A program made the position numbers and the translations under genes. A stretch of DNA of 64,000 bases from Woeseiaceae bacterium (GTDB lineage: Bacteria; Pseudomonadota; Gammaproteobacteria; Steroidobacterales; Woeseiaceae): the NCBI GenBank assembly GCA_028822065.1, contig JAPKEL010000005.1, positions 1-64,000 of the forward strand. Direction: 5' to 3'. Below, piece after piece: positions 35,591 to 45,259 of this stretch; position 1 is the stretch's first letter; every line of letters begins with the position of its first letter. The notes beneath the pieces were generated by a model. The model was given only the letters and a program-made list of their open reading frames with translations. It did no database searches and was not told the DNA's origin.

Positions 35591-37000
35591 ATGGAAACTC
35601 AAATACCAAAAACTCTTTTCGAAAAAGTCTGGGCGGAACATGAAGTCACTCAGGAAACACCTGCGAATCCAGCCATACTTTATATTGATTTGCATTTAAT
35701 TCATGAGGTAACTACGCCACAAGCATTTACATTACTCAAAAATCAAAATTTAAATGTAAGAATGCCTAAATTAACCATAGGAACTATGGATCATTCAACA
35801 CCGACAGTTCCAATTCACTCTTTTAAAGATATAGAAATTGCAGGTAAAAGTGCAGCCAATCAAGTTAGAACAATGATGCAAAACTGTGAAGACTTTGGTA
35901 TTGAGTTATTTGGCTTTGAAAGCAACAACAGGGGTATCGTTCATGTAATTGGTCCTGAGCTAGGTCTAACTCAACCCGGAAAGACAATTGTTTGTGGTGA
36001 CAGTCATACCAGTACACACGGAGCATTTGGAGCACTGGCATTTGGGATTGGTACTACTGAAGTCGGACACGTACTAGCGACCCAATGTTTACTGCAACGA
36101 AAACCAAAAACATTGCTTATCGAGGTCACAGGCCTTCTCAATAAAGGCGTTACCTCCAAAGATTTAATTTTAGCTATTATCGGACAAATCGGAGTCGATG
36201 GTGGCACAGGATATGTAATGGAATTCAAAGGAAAAGCTATAGATAATATGAATATGGAGGCACGTTTAACAATTTGTAACATGTCTATAGAGGCTGGAGC
36301 TAAATCTGGGATGATTGCTCCTGATGATACAACCTACAATTATCTATATGACCGACCTAGATCACCGAAAGACAATGACTGGGAAGAGGCATTATTACGT
36401 TGGAAAACTCTCCCTAGTGATTCGGATGCAATTTATGATAAACACATTTCGATAGATGCTAGCAAGCTAGTGCCTATGGTTACATTTGGAACGAACCCAG
36501 GAATGGTTATTGGCGTTGATGAGTCCGTCCCTGAGAAAAAAAATGACAAGAGTTTCGATAAGGCGCTTGAATATATGCAGATTTTGCCAGGTAAACCAAT
36601 AACGAATAATGAGGTTGATGTGGTTTTTATTGGCAGCTGCACGAACTCAAGAATTAATGATTTACAACAGGCAGCCGACATACTCAAGGGAAGAAAGATA
36701 TCAAAAGGTGTAAAAATGCTGATAGTGCCCGGCTCTCAAAAAATTAAAAAAGAAGCCGAAGAACTTGGTTTAGATAAAATATTTATATCCGCTGGGGCTC
36801 AATGGCGTGAATCTGGATGCTCAATGTGCTTGGGCATGAATGGCGACACAGTGAAGTCAGGTAAATTGAGTGTAAGCACAAGCAATAGAAATTTTGAAGG
36901 CCGTCAAGGCAAAGGTGCACGAACAATATTAGCCAGTCCATTAACAGCCGCTGCATCAGCGATCGAAGGTCGAGTCGCAGATCCACGACATTATTTATAA
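35591..37000 (+). CDS. leuC: 3-isopropylmalate dehydratase large subunit
   Basis: Large subunit of isopropylmalate isomerase, an aconitase-like [4Fe-4S] enzyme that interconverts 2- and 3-isopropylmalate. Cluster ligands are visible in VFIGSCTNSRINDLQ and in SGCSMCLGMNGD. Other conserved blocks are MDHSTPTVP, ICGDSHTSTHGAFGALAFGIG (the start of which reads VCGDSH here) and FEGRQGKGARTILASP. The length of 469 aa is standard. It is followed eight bases later by the small subunit. Confidence 0.97.
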   Translation: METQIPKTLFEKVWAEHEVTQETPANPAILYIDLHLIHEVTTPQAFTLLKNQNLNVRMPKLTIGTMDHSTPTVPIHSFKDIEIAGKSAANQVRTMMQNCEDFGIELFGFESNNRGIVHVIGPELGLTQPGKTIVCGDSHTSTHGAFGALAFGIGTTEVGHVLATQCLLQRKPKTLLIEVTGLLNKGVTSKDLILAIIGQIGVDGGTGYVMEFKGKAIDNMNMEARLTICNMSIEAGAKSGMIAPDDTTYNYLYDRPRSPKDNDWEEALLRWKTLPSDSDAIYDKHISIDASKLVPMVTFGTNPGMVIGVDESVPEKKNDKSFDKALEYMQILPGKPITNNEVDVVFIGSCTNSRINDLQQAADILKGRKISKGVKMLIVPGSQKIKKEAEELGLDKIFISAGAQWRESGCSMCLGMNGDTVKSGKLSVSTSNRNFEGRQGKGARTILASPLTAAASAIEGRVADPRHYL

Positions 37001-37007
37001 TCTCATT

Positions 37008-37592
37008 ATGAAGCCTCTAAAACACATTGAATCCAACACCGTTGCATTACCAACAGTAGATATTGATACAGATCAGATTATACCCGCACGTTTTTTAACA
37101 ACAACAACACGTGAGGGCTTGGGTGATAACTTATTTCATGATTGGCGTTACACCAATGATGGTAAGGAAAATCCTAATTTTTTACTCAATCAAAATCACA
37201 ACAAAGACTGTCAAATATTAATTGCTGGAAATAATTTTGGATGTGGATCATCCAGAGAGCATGCGCCCTGGGCTTTGATGGATTATGGCTTTAAAGCAGT
37301 AATAAGCACTAAGATTGCAGACATATTTAAAAGTAATTCCTTAAAGAATGGCTTATTACCAATAATAGTTGATGAAGAAACTTTAAATGAGCTAGTAAGG
37401 CAATCAGGAGAAAAAATTACTATTAATGTTGAAAAATCTGAAATGACGATTTCTAATAACAAAAAGATAAGCTATGAAATAGATGAATTTTCAAAATATT
37501 GTCTTGTTGAAGGTATAGATCAGCTTGGATACCTTCAGCGACATACAATTGAAATTAAAAAATTTGAGAAAATGAGAACATGGACGCCTTAA
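37008..37592 (+). CDS. leuD: 3-isopropylmalate dehydratase small subunit
   Basis: Small subunit of isopropylmalate isomerase carrying the swivel domain. Diagnostic blocks are VDIDTDQIIPARFL, LIAGNNFGCGSSREHAPWAL and the ADIFKSNSLKNGLLPI segment. At 194 aa it is close to E. coli LeuD (201 aa). Its end overlaps leuB by 13 bases, so translation is probably coupled. Confidence 0.96.
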   Translation: MKPLKHIESNTVALPTVDIDTDQIIPARFLTTTTREGLGDNLFHDWRYTNDGKENPNFLLNQNHNKDCQILIAGNNFGCGSSREHAPWALMDYGFKAVISTKIADIFKSNSLKNGLLPIIVDEETLNELVRQSGEKITINVEKSEMTISNNKKISYEIDEFSKYCLVEGIDQLGYLQRHTIEIKKFEKMRTWTP

Positions 37593-38644
37593 TAACATTA
37601 TTACCTGGTGACGGGATAGGTCCAGAAGTAACAAAATCTGGTCAATCTGTACTAGAGACGATTGGTGAAGAATTTGGACATAACTTCACCTTTTCAAGAC
37701 AGCATATTGGTGGATCAGGTATCGATCACTGCAATGATCCCTTACCCTCAGATACGGTTTCAAGTTGCAATGAATCCAATGCTGTCATATTAGGTGCAGT
37801 GGGCGGCCCTAAGTGGGACAATCCAAATGCAAAAATCAGACCAGAGCAAGGTTTACTGGGACTACGTGCGGCATTGAAAGTCTTTGCTAATATCCGTCCA
37901 GTAAAGATTATACCCTCCCTCTCAAAGGCCTCGCCATTAAAAGAACACCTCCTTAAAAATGTTGATCTTCTGGTAATTCGTGAGCTTACAGGAGGAATAT
38001 ACTTCGGCGAAAAACAACGTAACGACTCATCAGCTAGCGATCTATGCATCTATCATAATTATGAAGTGGAAAGAATTATAAGATTTGCAGCGAATTTAGC
38101 GAAATCCAGACGAAATAAATTATGCTCAGTAGATAAAGCAAATGTATTAGAAACATCTCGCCTCTGGAGGGATGTAACAACAAAAATAATGGCATCTGAA
38201 TTTTCAAGTATAAATATAGAACATATTCTTGTGGATGCAGCAGCTATGTATCTAATTAGTCGCCCCGCTGACTTCGATGTGATCGTCACTGAAAATATGT
38301 TTGGAGATATTCTTACAGATGAAGCGTCAATGCTATCTGGATCAATGGGTATGCTTCCATCAGCATCTTTGGGTGATGGTAGAGTCGGTCTCTATGAGCC
38401 AATCCATGGTTCTGCTCCCGATATCGCCGGCAAAGGAATCGCTAATCCATGCGGCATGATTGGAAGTGTCGCTTTATTGTTGCGGCATAGCTTGGATCTT
38501 CAAGAAGAGGCTGATTTACTAGAAAAAGCTATTTATGATGCCATTGAAAATGGTGCTAGAACAGCAGACATTGCCACAAATAATGAAAAAATCCTCAGCA
38601 CAGAAGAAATGACTCAAGTAATTACGAACTGCTTAGTTAAATAA
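37580..38644 (+). CDS. leuB: 3-isopropylmalate dehydrogenase
   Basis: NAD-dependent oxidative decarboxylation of 3-isopropylmalate to 2-ketoisocaproate. It opens ITLLPGDGIGPEVTKSGQ; VILGAVGGPKWDN and RPEQGLLGLRAALKVFANIRP are substrate and cofactor blocks. Substrate and metal residues lie in LLVIRELTGGIYFGE, VDAAAMYLI, ENMFGDILTDEASML and GLYEPIHGSAPDIAG. At 354 aa the length is typical. The start lies inside leuD. This completes the leucine branch. Confidence 0.97.
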   Translation: MDALITLLPGDGIGPEVTKSGQSVLETIGEEFGHNFTFSRQHIGGSGIDHCNDPLPSDTVSSCNESNAVILGAVGGPKWDNPNAKIRPEQGLLGLRAALKVFANIRPVKIIPSLSKASPLKEHLLKNVDLLVIRELTGGIYFGEKQRNDSSASDLCIYHNYEVERIIRFAANLAKSRRNKLCSVDKANVLETSRLWRDVTTKIMASEFSSINIEHILVDAAAMYLISRPADFDVIVTENMFGDILTDEASMLSGSMGMLPSASLGDGRVGLYEPIHGSAPDIAGKGIANPCGMIGSVALLLRHSLDLQEEADLLEKAIYDAIENGARTADIATNNEKILSTEEMTQVITNCLVK

Positions 38645-38665
38645 AAAATTTTTAATGAAAAAAGA

Positions 38666-39730
38666 ATGAACATAAAAGACCTTGTGAGGCCGGAAGTCCT
38701 CAATTTACCGACAATAAATGCCCCTGAGGTAAGTGAGGGCATGATCCGCATGAATGCGAATGAATCTCCCGCATCCCCTTGGAAAAAAAGTAACACGATA
38801 CCGCTTAATAGGTACCCACCTATTCGTCCAAATTCATTAACAAAAAAAATGGCTCAATTTTATAGGGTCAGTAAAAATGAAATCCTCGTATCAAGAGGAA
38901 GCACTGAAGCGGTCGATACAATTATAAGGACCTTTTGTAGGCCCAATATAGACAGTATTCTGGTATCACCACCAACCTTTGATATGTATCAATTTTTTGC
39001 TAATTTAAATTCAGTAGCGTTTGAACAAGTTCCACTTCGTTTGGAAAATAATTTTGCCCTAAAGATCGAAGACTTAACCAATGCAATCACAAAGAAGACA
39101 AAACTTATTTTCATATCCACACCAAACAGTCCATGCGGTTCCTCAACAACAAATGAAGATATTCGTCTAATTTTAGAAGCGACGAAAAATAGTGCGCTCG
39201 TAGTTGTAGATGAGGCATATATCGAATTTAGCTCTTTGTCGTCAATGATCAATGAAATCAACAACTATAAAAATCTTATAGTACTGAGAACCTTATCAAA
39301 AGCTTTTTCTCTTGCTGGCGCAAGGTGCGGATCGATGATTGCAAGCGCTGAGGTAATAAACTTTCTAAAAAAAATATCACCACCATTTTCTTTTTCAACT
39401 CCCGCAATAAATCATATTGAAAAAGTTTTATCATCAAATGATTTGGATGCAAATAACCAACAAATTAAAAAAATTATCGCTGAAAGAGAGCAACTAAAAC
39501 AAAATTTATCGAATTTACTTTGCGTGAACAAAGTTTGGCAGAGTGATGGTAATTTTTTGCTCGTAAAATTTTACAGTAATGATGTTGTATTAAATATGCT
39601 TCGTAAGCATCATATACTTGTTGGGCAGATTAAAAATAACAAAGTCTTAGAAAATTGCTTAAGAATCACCATCGGGACTCCAGAAGAGAACAGTGCATTA
39701 ATTGAAGCCCTCTCTTTAATCGATTTTTAA
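38666..39730 (+). CDS. hisC: Histidinol-phosphate aminotransferase
   Basis: PLP fold-type I aminotransferase, most like HisC. Landmarks are MIRMNANESPASPW, SRGSTEAVDTIIRTFC, ISTPNSPCGSSTTNEDI, VVVDEAYIEFSS and the Schiff-base lysine in LRTLSKAFSLAGARCGS. At 354 aa it fits. HisC enzymes often also transaminate phenylpyruvate or imidazole-acetol phosphate. Its position at the end of the leucine operon, with no other his genes, is unusual. In many relatives a HisC copy lies between pheA and tyrA/aroA, and here that position is empty. Histidine or aromatic transamination is therefore an open choice. Confidence 0.88.
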   Translation: MNIKDLVRPEVLNLPTINAPEVSEGMIRMNANESPASPWKKSNTIPLNRYPPIRPNSLTKKMAQFYRVSKNEILVSRGSTEAVDTIIRTFCRPNIDSILVSPPTFDMYQFFANLNSVAFEQVPLRLENNFALKIEDLTNAITKKTKLIFISTPNSPCGSSTTNEDIRLILEATKNSALVVVDEAYIEFSSLSSMINEINNYKNLIVLRTLSKAFSLAGARCGSMIASAEVINFLKKISPPFSFSTPAINHIEKVLSSNDLDANNQQIKKIIAEREQLKQNLSNLLCVNKVWQSDGNFLLVKFYSNDVVLNMLRKHHILVGQIKNNKVLENCLRITIGTPEENSALIEALSLIDF

Positions 39731-39743
39731 TCTTAGGCAATCA

Positions 39744-40898
39744 TTAAATGATAATTTCTTTCGGAATTTCTCTTAAATTATAATTCGATGCCATTGATCT
39801 AACATAGGCACCGGCACTGGCTATTAATATGGTATCGCCCTCTATGGTGGATGGAAATTCCCTATTATTACCGAGCCTATCTCCAGATTCACATATTGGA
39901 CCCACAATCGTAGCATTTTTAGTAATCGGCTCGCTGTATCTCGAAAGATTAATTATCTCATGGTAAGCATCATATAGAGCAGGCCTAATCAACGTATTCA
40001 TACCAATCTCAACACCGATATAATAATTCCCACCCTTTTCTTTTAGCTGTGTAACTTTCGTCAGGATAACTCCCGCCTCACCAACAATATACCTACCTGG
40101 CTCAAGCCAAAATTCGTATTTAGAATATTTTCTTTTTAAATCTAAAAGCAAAGTATTGAGTTGCCCTAAATCAAAAGGATTGTCACTGAGTTTTTCTCTG
40201 ATAGGGATGCCGCCACCCAAATTTAATATAGTTACTGATGGTATTGTATTTGCAATTTCAATTAATTTATTTGCTATATTCACCCAATTTAAGACGTTTA
40301 AGATACCGCTACCACTATGAGTATGAAGACCTACAATAGAGATATTATGGGCATTTGCAATTATCTGTATCTCTGCTAGCTTATCTAGGGTTATTCCGAA
40401 CTTTGAAGAGTCTCCACCCGTATTAACGTGCTCATGATGTCCATCACCAATTCCTAAATCAATACGAAGCATGATTTTTTTATTTGAGAAGATATTAGGC
40501 CAGGCTTTTAAGGGGTATAAGCTATCAACAGTAACCATAAGATTTGAATTTAGAGCAAAAATATAATCCTCTTTTGGAGAAAAATTAGGAGTAAATAATA
40601 TTTTTGTTGCGTCAATATATGGCAATACATCTAGCAAATGCTTAACTTCTCCCGGTGAAACACACTCAAAACCAATATTTTTATTTGCTAAATTTTTTAG
40701 AACACTAGAATTATAATTTGCTTTCATTGCATAAAAAACTTCATCAAAAGCGTCTTGTTCGAAAAGGCTGTTGACATTACCAATGATCGTATCCATGTCA
40801 TACACGATGGCATTTCTATGTATCTTGGATAGCTCAAGTAATTGAGTGATCTTACTAGACCACCAAATTGGCCTCTCGGCGGAAATAAATTTACTCAT
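39744..40898 (-). CDS. lysA: Diaminopimelate decarboxylase
   Basis: PLP alanine-racemase-fold decarboxylase that makes lysine from meso-diaminopimelate. K59 in YAMKANYN holds PLP. GLHTHSGSGI, LNLGGGIPI (PLP phosphate), FWLEPGRYIVGEAGVIL and GPICESGDRLG (active-site cysteine from the other subunit) follow, and the C-terminus GAYVRSMASNYNLR is LysA-like. The N-terminus PIWWSSKITQLLEL resembles the LysA half of aspartokinase-LysA fusions, but no kinase domain is present. The ATG at 40898 was chosen over a TTG at 40913 that overlaps ilvD. Ornithine decarboxylase is less likely because of the CESGD and SMASNYN motifs. Confidence 0.85.
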   Translation of the reverse strand: MSKFISAERPIWWSSKITQLLELSKIHRNAIVYDMDTIIGNVNSLFEQDAFDEVFYAMKANYNSSVLKNLANKNIGFECVSPGEVKHLLDVLPYIDATKILFTPNFSPKEDYIFALNSNLMVTVDSLYPLKAWPNIFSNKKIMLRIDLGIGDGHHEHVNTGGDSSKFGITLDKLAEIQIIANAHNISIVGLHTHSGSGILNVLNWVNIANKLIEIANTIPSVTILNLGGGIPIREKLSDNPFDLGQLNTLLLDLKRKYSKYEFWLEPGRYIVGEAGVILTKVTQLKEKGGNYYIGVEIGMNTLIRPALYDAYHEIINLSRYSEPITKNATIVGPICESGDRLGNNREFPSTIEGDTILIASAGAYVRSMASNYNLREIPKEIII

Positions 40899-40906
40899 GG
40901 TAAATT

Positions 40907-42595
40907 TTACCAAGTAGGGGCTTCGGTAGTTGCTCCAAGCGATGCTGAAGTTACAGAAGATCGATATTTCGCTAATGCGCCGCGCGTAACATCAGACGGA
41001 GGTCGGGTCCAAGCGCGATGTCTTTTATCCATGACATCTTGATCCAATACGAGGTCAATGCATTTATTTTCAGCATCTATTCTGATCGTATCACCATTTT
41101 CAATCAAGGCTAAAGGACCGCCGACCATCGCTTCGGGAGAGACATGACCAACCACGAAACCATGGCTACCGCCAGAAAATCGGCCATCTGTAATAAGCGC
41201 AACATCTGAACCAAGCCCCTTGCCTATTATTGCGCCCGTTGGACTGAGCATTTCTCTCATGCCGGGCCCTCCTTTAGGACCTTCATAACGAATTACAACA
41301 ACGTCACCAGCAATTATTTTATCATCAAGGATAGCTTTTAATGCTTTCTCTTCAGAATCAAATACTCTCGCTGGTCCTTCAAAAAATAAACCTTCTTTAC
41401 CTGAAATTTTCGCTACTGAGCCTTCAGGTGCAAGATTACCATAGAGAATACTTAAATGACTTTCTGGCTTTATTGGCGAATCAAAGTCCATAATAATTTT
41501 TTGATCAGCAGGATAATCGTCCACATCACGCAAATTTTCCTCTAAAGTTTTTCCAGTAACAGTAATGCATTCACCATGCAGTAATCCTTTATTCAATAAA
41601 CGCTTCATCAGTGGCTGTATTCCACCAATTTCAATTAAATCAGACATTAAATATTTTCCGCTAGGTTTAACATCAGCCAATACAGGAACACGAGAACCAA
41701 TTCGAGTGAAGTCATCGAGCGTAATAACCACATCAGCTTCTTTTGCCATTGCGATTAAATGTAAGACTGCGTTTGTTGATCCACTGAGTGCAATTACAAT
41801 TGTTATAGCATTTTCAAATGCTTTTTTTGTCATAATATCTCTGGGTTTTATATCTTTCCTAATTAAATTAATGACTGCCTCACCTGCTTTGCGACAATCA
41901 ATCAATTTATTGTTTGATACAGCTTCTTGAGCTGAGCTATTTCCTAGACTTAGCCCCATCGCTTCCATGGCAGAAGCCATGGTATTTGCTGTATACATCC
42001 CACCACAGGCACCCGGGCCAGGAATTGCTGTACTCTCTACCTCTAATAATTCCTTTTCATTGATCTTGCCACTTGAAATTGCACCTACCGCTTCGAAGAC
42101 AGAGACAATATCTCTTTTTTTAAATCCGGGTTTTATAGTGCCACCGTAGACAAAAATAGACGGTCTATTCAATCTCGCCATCGCCATAGCGCAGGCAGGC
42201 ATATTTTTATCGCACCCACCTATTGTGACAAGCCCATCAAAGCCTTGCGCTGCCGTAACTGCTTCTATCGAATCAGCAATAATTTCCCTAGAAACTAAAG
42301 AATAACGCATTCCTGGTGTACCCATAGAGATTCCATCAGAAACGGTAATGGTATTGAAAATTACAGGTTTAGCGCCAGATTTTTCAACCCCATAAGATGC
42401 CTCAATTGCTAATTTATCTAGATGCATATTGCATGGCGTTATTGTACTCCATGTCGACGCAATGCCAATCTGAGGTAATTTAAAATCACCATCCTTAAAA
42501 CCAACTGCTCTCAACATAGCTCGACTTGGGGCTTGCTCTACCCCATCGACGATTTTTTTAGAATACTTGCGTAATGATTTTTTTGCCATTGCCAT
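40907..42595 (-). CDS. ilvD: Dihydroxy-acid dehydratase
   Basis: Iron-sulfur enzyme that dehydrates dihydroxy acids to 2-keto acids in valine and isoleucine synthesis. Cluster and substrate residues are visible in [19 protein letters not shown] and [21 protein letters not shown]; the C-terminal part has [18 protein letters not shown] and [23 protein letters not shown]. At 562 aa it is the long ILVD type. Two ATG codons start the frame; the second (42589) sits at better spacing from AGGTAG. It follows the dehydratase and FAD oxidase genes and precedes lysA. Confidence 0.96.
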   Translation of the reverse strand: MAMAKKSLRKYSKKIVDGVEQAPSRAMLRAVGFKDGDFKLPQIGIASTWSTITPCNMHLDKLAIEASYGVEKSGAKPVIFNTITVSDGISMGTPGMRYSLVSREIIADSIEAVTAAQGFDGLVTIGGCDKNMPACAMAMARLNRPSIFVYGGTIKPGFKKRDIVSVFEAVGAISSGKINEKELLEVESTAIPGPGACGGMYTANTMASAMEAMGLSLGNSSAQEAVSNNKLIDCRKAGEAVINLIRKDIKPRDIMTKKAFENAITIVIALSGSTNAVLHLIAMAKEADVVITLDDFTRIGSRVPVLADVKPSGKYLMSDLIEIGGIQPLMKRLLNKGLLHGECITVTGKTLEENLRDVDDYPADQKIIMDFDSPIKPESHLSILYGNLAPEGSVAKISGKEGLFFEGPARVFDSEEKALKAILDDKIIAGDVVVIRYEGPKGGPGMREMLSPTGAIIGKGLGSDVALITDGRFSGGSHGFVVGHVSPEAMVGGPLALIENGDTIRIDAENKCIDLVLDQDVMDKRHRAWTRPPSDVTRGALAKYRSSVTSASLGATTEAPTW

Positions 42596-42660
42596 CTACC
42601 TGAAAATACGAAATCAATTTAATTAATGATATGAATTATATTACAAAATGAACAGAGAAA

Positions 42661-42690
42661 ATATCAGCTTAAAAAGAAAGCTGAATAATC
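42661..42690 (-). terminator. Possible terminator after the FAD oxidase gene
   Basis: On the minus strand TCAGCTT (42684-42678) and AAGCTGA (42670-42664) form a seven-pair stem with a seven-base loop, followed by TATTTTCTC. It lies 14 bases after the FAD oxidase stop. The stem is AT-rich and the T-run is interrupted, so termination before ilvD may be partial. Confidence 0.4.
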
Positions 42691-42697
42691 CGCTCTT

Positions 42698-44092
42698 CTA
42701 TATAACTTTATTTGGATTCATGATGTTCATAGGATCAATTGAAGCTTTTATAGACCGCATTAAGTTGATTTCAAGATTAGATTTATAATTAAGTAAATCA
42801 GCTTTCTTTAGGATGCCGACACCATGTTCTGCACAAATACTCCCATTAAATTCCATAGTGCAATCATAAACTGCTTTTGTAATTGATTTCCTAAATTTCT
42901 CAAACTCATTCACTGAAATATTTTTTGGTTGCGAAACATTAAAATGAACATTTCCATCACCTACATGACCAAAGGCCACTACTCTAGAGTTTGGTAGGAT
43001 GTTCAAGACTGCCTTTTCTGAGTGCATGATAAAAGCAGAAACGTCGTTCGAAGGAACTGAAACATCGTGCTTAATAGTCCCACCTTCATTTTTTTGTGCC
43101 GCAGAAATTGAATCTCTGATCCTCCATAAAGATTCTTTTTCGCTTAAGTTTTTAGAAATTACCGCATCCTCGATATGTTTTTGTTTCACAAGCTCCATTA
43201 AATCATCATTAAAATCATCCATTGTTATTTGTGATGCTTCAACCAAAACATACCATGGATGGCTAGTGCTAAAGGGGTAATTAATATTTGATATATTGCG
43301 CCTAACAAATTTCATCGCTCTTTTTGAGATCAATTCAAATGTTTCTAAAGAATTTCCATATTTTTTATTCATTTCATAAAGAATATATTGAATGGATGAC
43401 GTCTCATTGATACCTAAAAGAGCGGTAAATATTTCTCCAGGAGACGGATAAAGTTTAAGAGTTGCTGCAGTTATTATACCAAGAGTTCCTTCAGCCCCGA
43501 TGAACAATTGTTTGAGATCATACCCAGAATTATCTTTCCTAAGACTAGATAGTCCGTTCCAAATATTACCACTGGGTAAAACAACTTCTAGGCCTAATAC
43601 TTGAGCACGAGTAGTCCCGTACTTTAAAACGTTCGTACCACCCGCATTTGTAGAGATATTCCCTCCAATTTGACAGCTCCCTGATGAAGACATGTCTACT
43701 GGAAAAACTAAATTATGTTTACCTACTTCTTTTTGTACATCCTTCAATATACATCCGGCTTCCACTTCAATCGAAAAATTATTCCTAGAAATCTTTTTTA
43801 TTTTATTTAATTTTTTTAGTGAGATTACAACTTGCAAACCAGATTTATCTGATATTGCCCCGCCGCAAAGGCCGGTATTTCCTCCCTGTGGAATAATTTC
43901 TATTTTATTCAAGGCGCATAATTTAACTATATGTGATACTTGCTCCACAGAGTCAGGTAGCAATACAATCAAAGGAATACCTTGTAGAATATCACGCCAT
44001 TCAGTGGTATAGGCTTGCATCTGGTTAATGTCAGTAATCCAAGCATTTTTTGTAACAGTAGCCTTTAATTCTTTAAGAATAGAATCAGACAT
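42698..44092 (-). CDS. FAD-binding D-2-hydroxyacid dehydrogenase (GlcD/D2HGDH-like)
   Basis: Oxidises a D-2-hydroxy acid with FAD. The N-terminal FAD domain has IIPQGGNTGLCGGA and GGNISTNAGGTNVLKYG, and AEGTLGIITAATLKLYP closes it. The C-terminal FAD-oxidase domain has VAFGHVGDGNVHFNV, a metal-binding H-x-G-D-G-N block, and SICAEHGVG. At 464 aa it fits D-lactate or D-2-hydroxyglutarate dehydrogenases. The substrate is not certain. 3-Phosphoglycerate dehydrogenase makes D-2-hydroxyglutarate as a by-product, so clean-up of that compound is a reasonable inference. It lies two bases after the threonine dehydratase gene. Confidence 0.87.
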   Translation of the reverse strand: MSDSILKELKATVTKNAWITDINQMQAYTTEWRDILQGIPLIVLLPDSVEQVSHIVKLCALNKIEIIPQGGNTGLCGGAISDKSGLQVVISLKKLNKIKKISRNNFSIEVEAGCILKDVQKEVGKHNLVFPVDMSSSGSCQIGGNISTNAGGTNVLKYGTTRAQVLGLEVVLPSGNIWNGLSSLRKDNSGYDLKQLFIGAEGTLGIITAATLKLYPSPGEIFTALLGINETSSIQYILYEMNKKYGNSLETFELISKRAMKFVRRNISNINYPFSTSHPWYVLVEASQITMDDFNDDLMELVKQKHIEDAVISKNLSEKESLWRIRDSISAAQKNEGGTIKHDVSVPSNDVSAFIMHSEKAVLNILPNSRVVAFGHVGDGNVHFNVSQPKNISVNEFEKFRKSITKAVYDCTMEFNGSICAEHGVGILKKADLLNYKSNLEINLMRSIKASIDPMNIMNPNKVI

Positions 44093-44094
44093 AA

Positions 44095-45069
44095 TTAGAT
44101 ACTTACTTGTATATTTTTCTTATAAGTGCCCCAATCAATATTGCTGCCACACATAATCAATACAATATTCTTATCATTTAATCTATCTTTTAATGGACCC
44201 AAAAGAGCAGCTGTAGAAACGGCACAAGCCGGTTCGACTGCTAATTTCATTTCATCAAAAAGAATATTCATTGAGTTACTTATCTCACCATCATTCACCA
44301 AAAGTGATTGCGTTAAATTATCTCGACAGAATGCAAATGAAATCGGCATAGCAAACGGTGCGGCTAAACTGTCAGCAATCGTATTTAAATGAATGTTTTT
44401 TTGTGGCGCGTTCCTTTTAATACTCATATGTATTGAGCTAGCATACTGAGGTTCAATTCCATATATCTCTGAAGAAGGTAATCTTCCCCTAATATAAGAT
44501 GAAAGACCGGCACAAAGACCGCCGCCGCCAATTGGAACAATAACGACATCCATCTCACCATTTTGTTCGCAGACTTCATAGCCTAGCGTGGCTGTTCCAT
44601 TAATTATATTGACCCCCTCAAATGGATGAATAAAGGCTCTATGTTCTTTAGTTTTAATTGTTTGAACCATCTCAAATGCTGCATTCGCATCTGATGCAAA
44701 TACGACTTCTGCACCTAATTTTCGACATGATTCTACTCGAAATTTATTTGATGTTTTAGGCATTACAACTTTTGCGTCAATACCGAGTGATCTTGACGCG
44801 TAAGCAATTGCTATCGCATGATTACCAGCACTAACAGCAGTAACGCCATTTAGCAATTCTTCATTACTTAATTTCAGTAATGAAGCCAATGCGCCGCGCA
44901 ATTTAAAGGTACCTGTATGCTGAAGGAACTCTAATTTAGCAAAAATTCTTGTTTTATTAGAAAATCGTCGCTCTAGATTAAAACAACGAATCATTGGTGT
45001 GTTAATCAGATATCTATCTAAAGTTTCCCTTAATTCTTTAATTGCAATTAAGTCAACTGCAGTATTCAT
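44095..45069 (-). CDS. PLP-dependent threonine/serine dehydratase
   Basis: Fold-type II PLP enzyme that deaminates threonine to 2-ketobutyrate, or serine to pyruvate. The PLP lysine is K56 in HTGTFKLRGALAS. Asparagine and phosphate-binding blocks are VSAGNHAIAIAYASR and PIGGGGLCAGLSSY. At 324 aa it has only the catalytic domain and lacks the C-terminal ACT-like regulatory domains of IlvA, resembling TdcB-type enzymes or serine racemases. In the same run as ilvD it may still provide 2-ketobutyrate for isoleucine, without isoleucine feedback control. That role is inference. Confidence 0.83.
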   Translation of the reverse strand: MNTAVDLIAIKELRETLDRYLINTPMIRCFNLERRFSNKTRIFAKLEFLQHTGTFKLRGALASLLKLSNEELLNGVTAVSAGNHAIAIAYASRSLGIDAKVVMPKTSNKFRVESCRKLGAEVVFASDANAAFEMVQTIKTKEHRAFIHPFEGVNIINGTATLGYEVCEQNGEMDVVIVPIGGGGLCAGLSSYIRGRLPSSEIYGIEPQYASSIHMSIKRNAPQKNIHLNTIADSLAAPFAMPISFAFCRDNLTQSLLVNDGEISNSMNILFDEMKLAVEPACAVSTAALLGPLKDRLNDKNIVLIMCGSNIDWGTYKKNIQVSI

Positions 45070-45127
45070 TACAATAATCCTAAGATATTTTTAGAAAATA
45101 TTTGTTGATAACTCTTTAATCTAAAAT

Positions 45128-45204
45128 TGGTCGGGACGGAGAGATTTGAACTCACGACCCCCACAACCCCATTGTGGTGCGCTACCAGGCTGCGCTACGC
45201 CCCG
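45128..45204 (-). tRNA. tRNA-Pro (anticodon GGG)
   Basis: The minus strand folds as a 77-base cloverleaf with encoded CCA. The acceptor stem is CGGGGCG with CGTCCCG (one G-U), the D arm reads GCGCAGCCTGGTAGCGC, and the anticodon loop ATGGGGT in the stem CCACA/TGTGG gives GGG. The T arm has GTGAG/CTCTC with one T-T mismatch. It lies between the MerR-like and threonine dehydratase genes, all on the same strand. Confidence 0.95.
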
Positions 45205-45259
45205 TTTTTTATATAATAAGAGTTAACTTTAATAATATTCAAATTAATGAATATCGATA

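Noticed and set aside
41565-41930. 121-codon plus-strand open frame opposite ilvD
   Set aside because: ilvD is strongly conserved through this region; the antisense product has no recognisable motif or membrane pattern of its own.
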